The translations under genes were made by a program, and so were the position numbers. 5,756 nt of DNA from positions 1 to 5,756 of the forward strand of contig JAQGJA010000145.1 in assembly GCA_028290805.1 (NCBI GenBank). The letters are read 5' to 3'. The notes below the pieces were generated by a model. It was not told where the DNA came from. It made no database searches and worked only from the letters and a program-made list of their open reading frames with translations. This document shows positions 5,717 to 5,756 of the stretch, one piece after another. The stretch is from Alphaproteobacteria bacterium (GTDB lineage Bacteria > Pseudomonadota > Alphaproteobacteria > Micavibrionales > SZUA-601). Every line of letters starts with the position of its first letter. Within the stretch, counting starts at the first letter, position 1.

Positions 5717-5756
5717 TTTTCCCTCTATATCCATTTTATAAAATTAACCGAACGCT

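Overview
The window looks like an alphaproteobacterial chromosome, probably from a lineage without a close reference. The main reason is the minus-strand gene at 2753-3478, which has the look of the DUF1013/TrcR family, a cell-cycle regulator family typical of Alphaproteobacteria. A small DUF465 (YdcH-like) gene, scattered GANTC sites (the CcrM methylation motif) and a CtrA-like site ahead of the secretin gene fit the same picture. Base composition is moderate in GC. It is GC-richer in the trcR and secretin genes and more AT-rich in the two orphan genes at 1534-2739 and at the right-hand end (5317-5756).

Layout: (1) 1-942 holds the 3' part of an unrecognised gene whose frame is open to the window edge. 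(2) 943-1163 is intergenic with a candidate sigma70-type promoter, leading to a 57-residue DUF465 gene (1164-1337). This gene is followed at once by a folded segment and a textbook intrinsic terminator (1333-1440). (3) 1534-2406 and 2509-2739 are two plus-strand hydrophilic orphan proteins with no recognisable domain. (4) 2753-3478 on the minus strand is trcR-like and converges on the 76-aa gene with a 13-bp gap. (5) The 210-bp region between divergent genes (3479-3688) carries an RNA element that could form a pseudoknot in the trcR leader and a near-consensus CtrA site just upstream of the secretin gene. (6) 3689-5311 encodes a lipoprotein secretin of the type IVb pilus PilN type. (7) 5317-5682 on the minus strand is a 121-codon reading frame broken by one in-frame TGA, starting from a possibly leaderless promoter.

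How the parts may work together: the only functional theme supported by the sequence is cell-cycle control (trcR, CtrA-like site, GANTC sites) next to an outer-membrane pilus secretin. No other pilus gene is visible and the secretin's downstream neighbour faces it, so the secretin appears to stand alone or end a unit here. I see no mobile element, CRISPR array, tRNA or rRNA, and no clear multi-gene novel system. The points most worth checking are the TGA-broken gene, the structured segment after the DUF465 gene, the CtrA-like site and the trcR leader fold.
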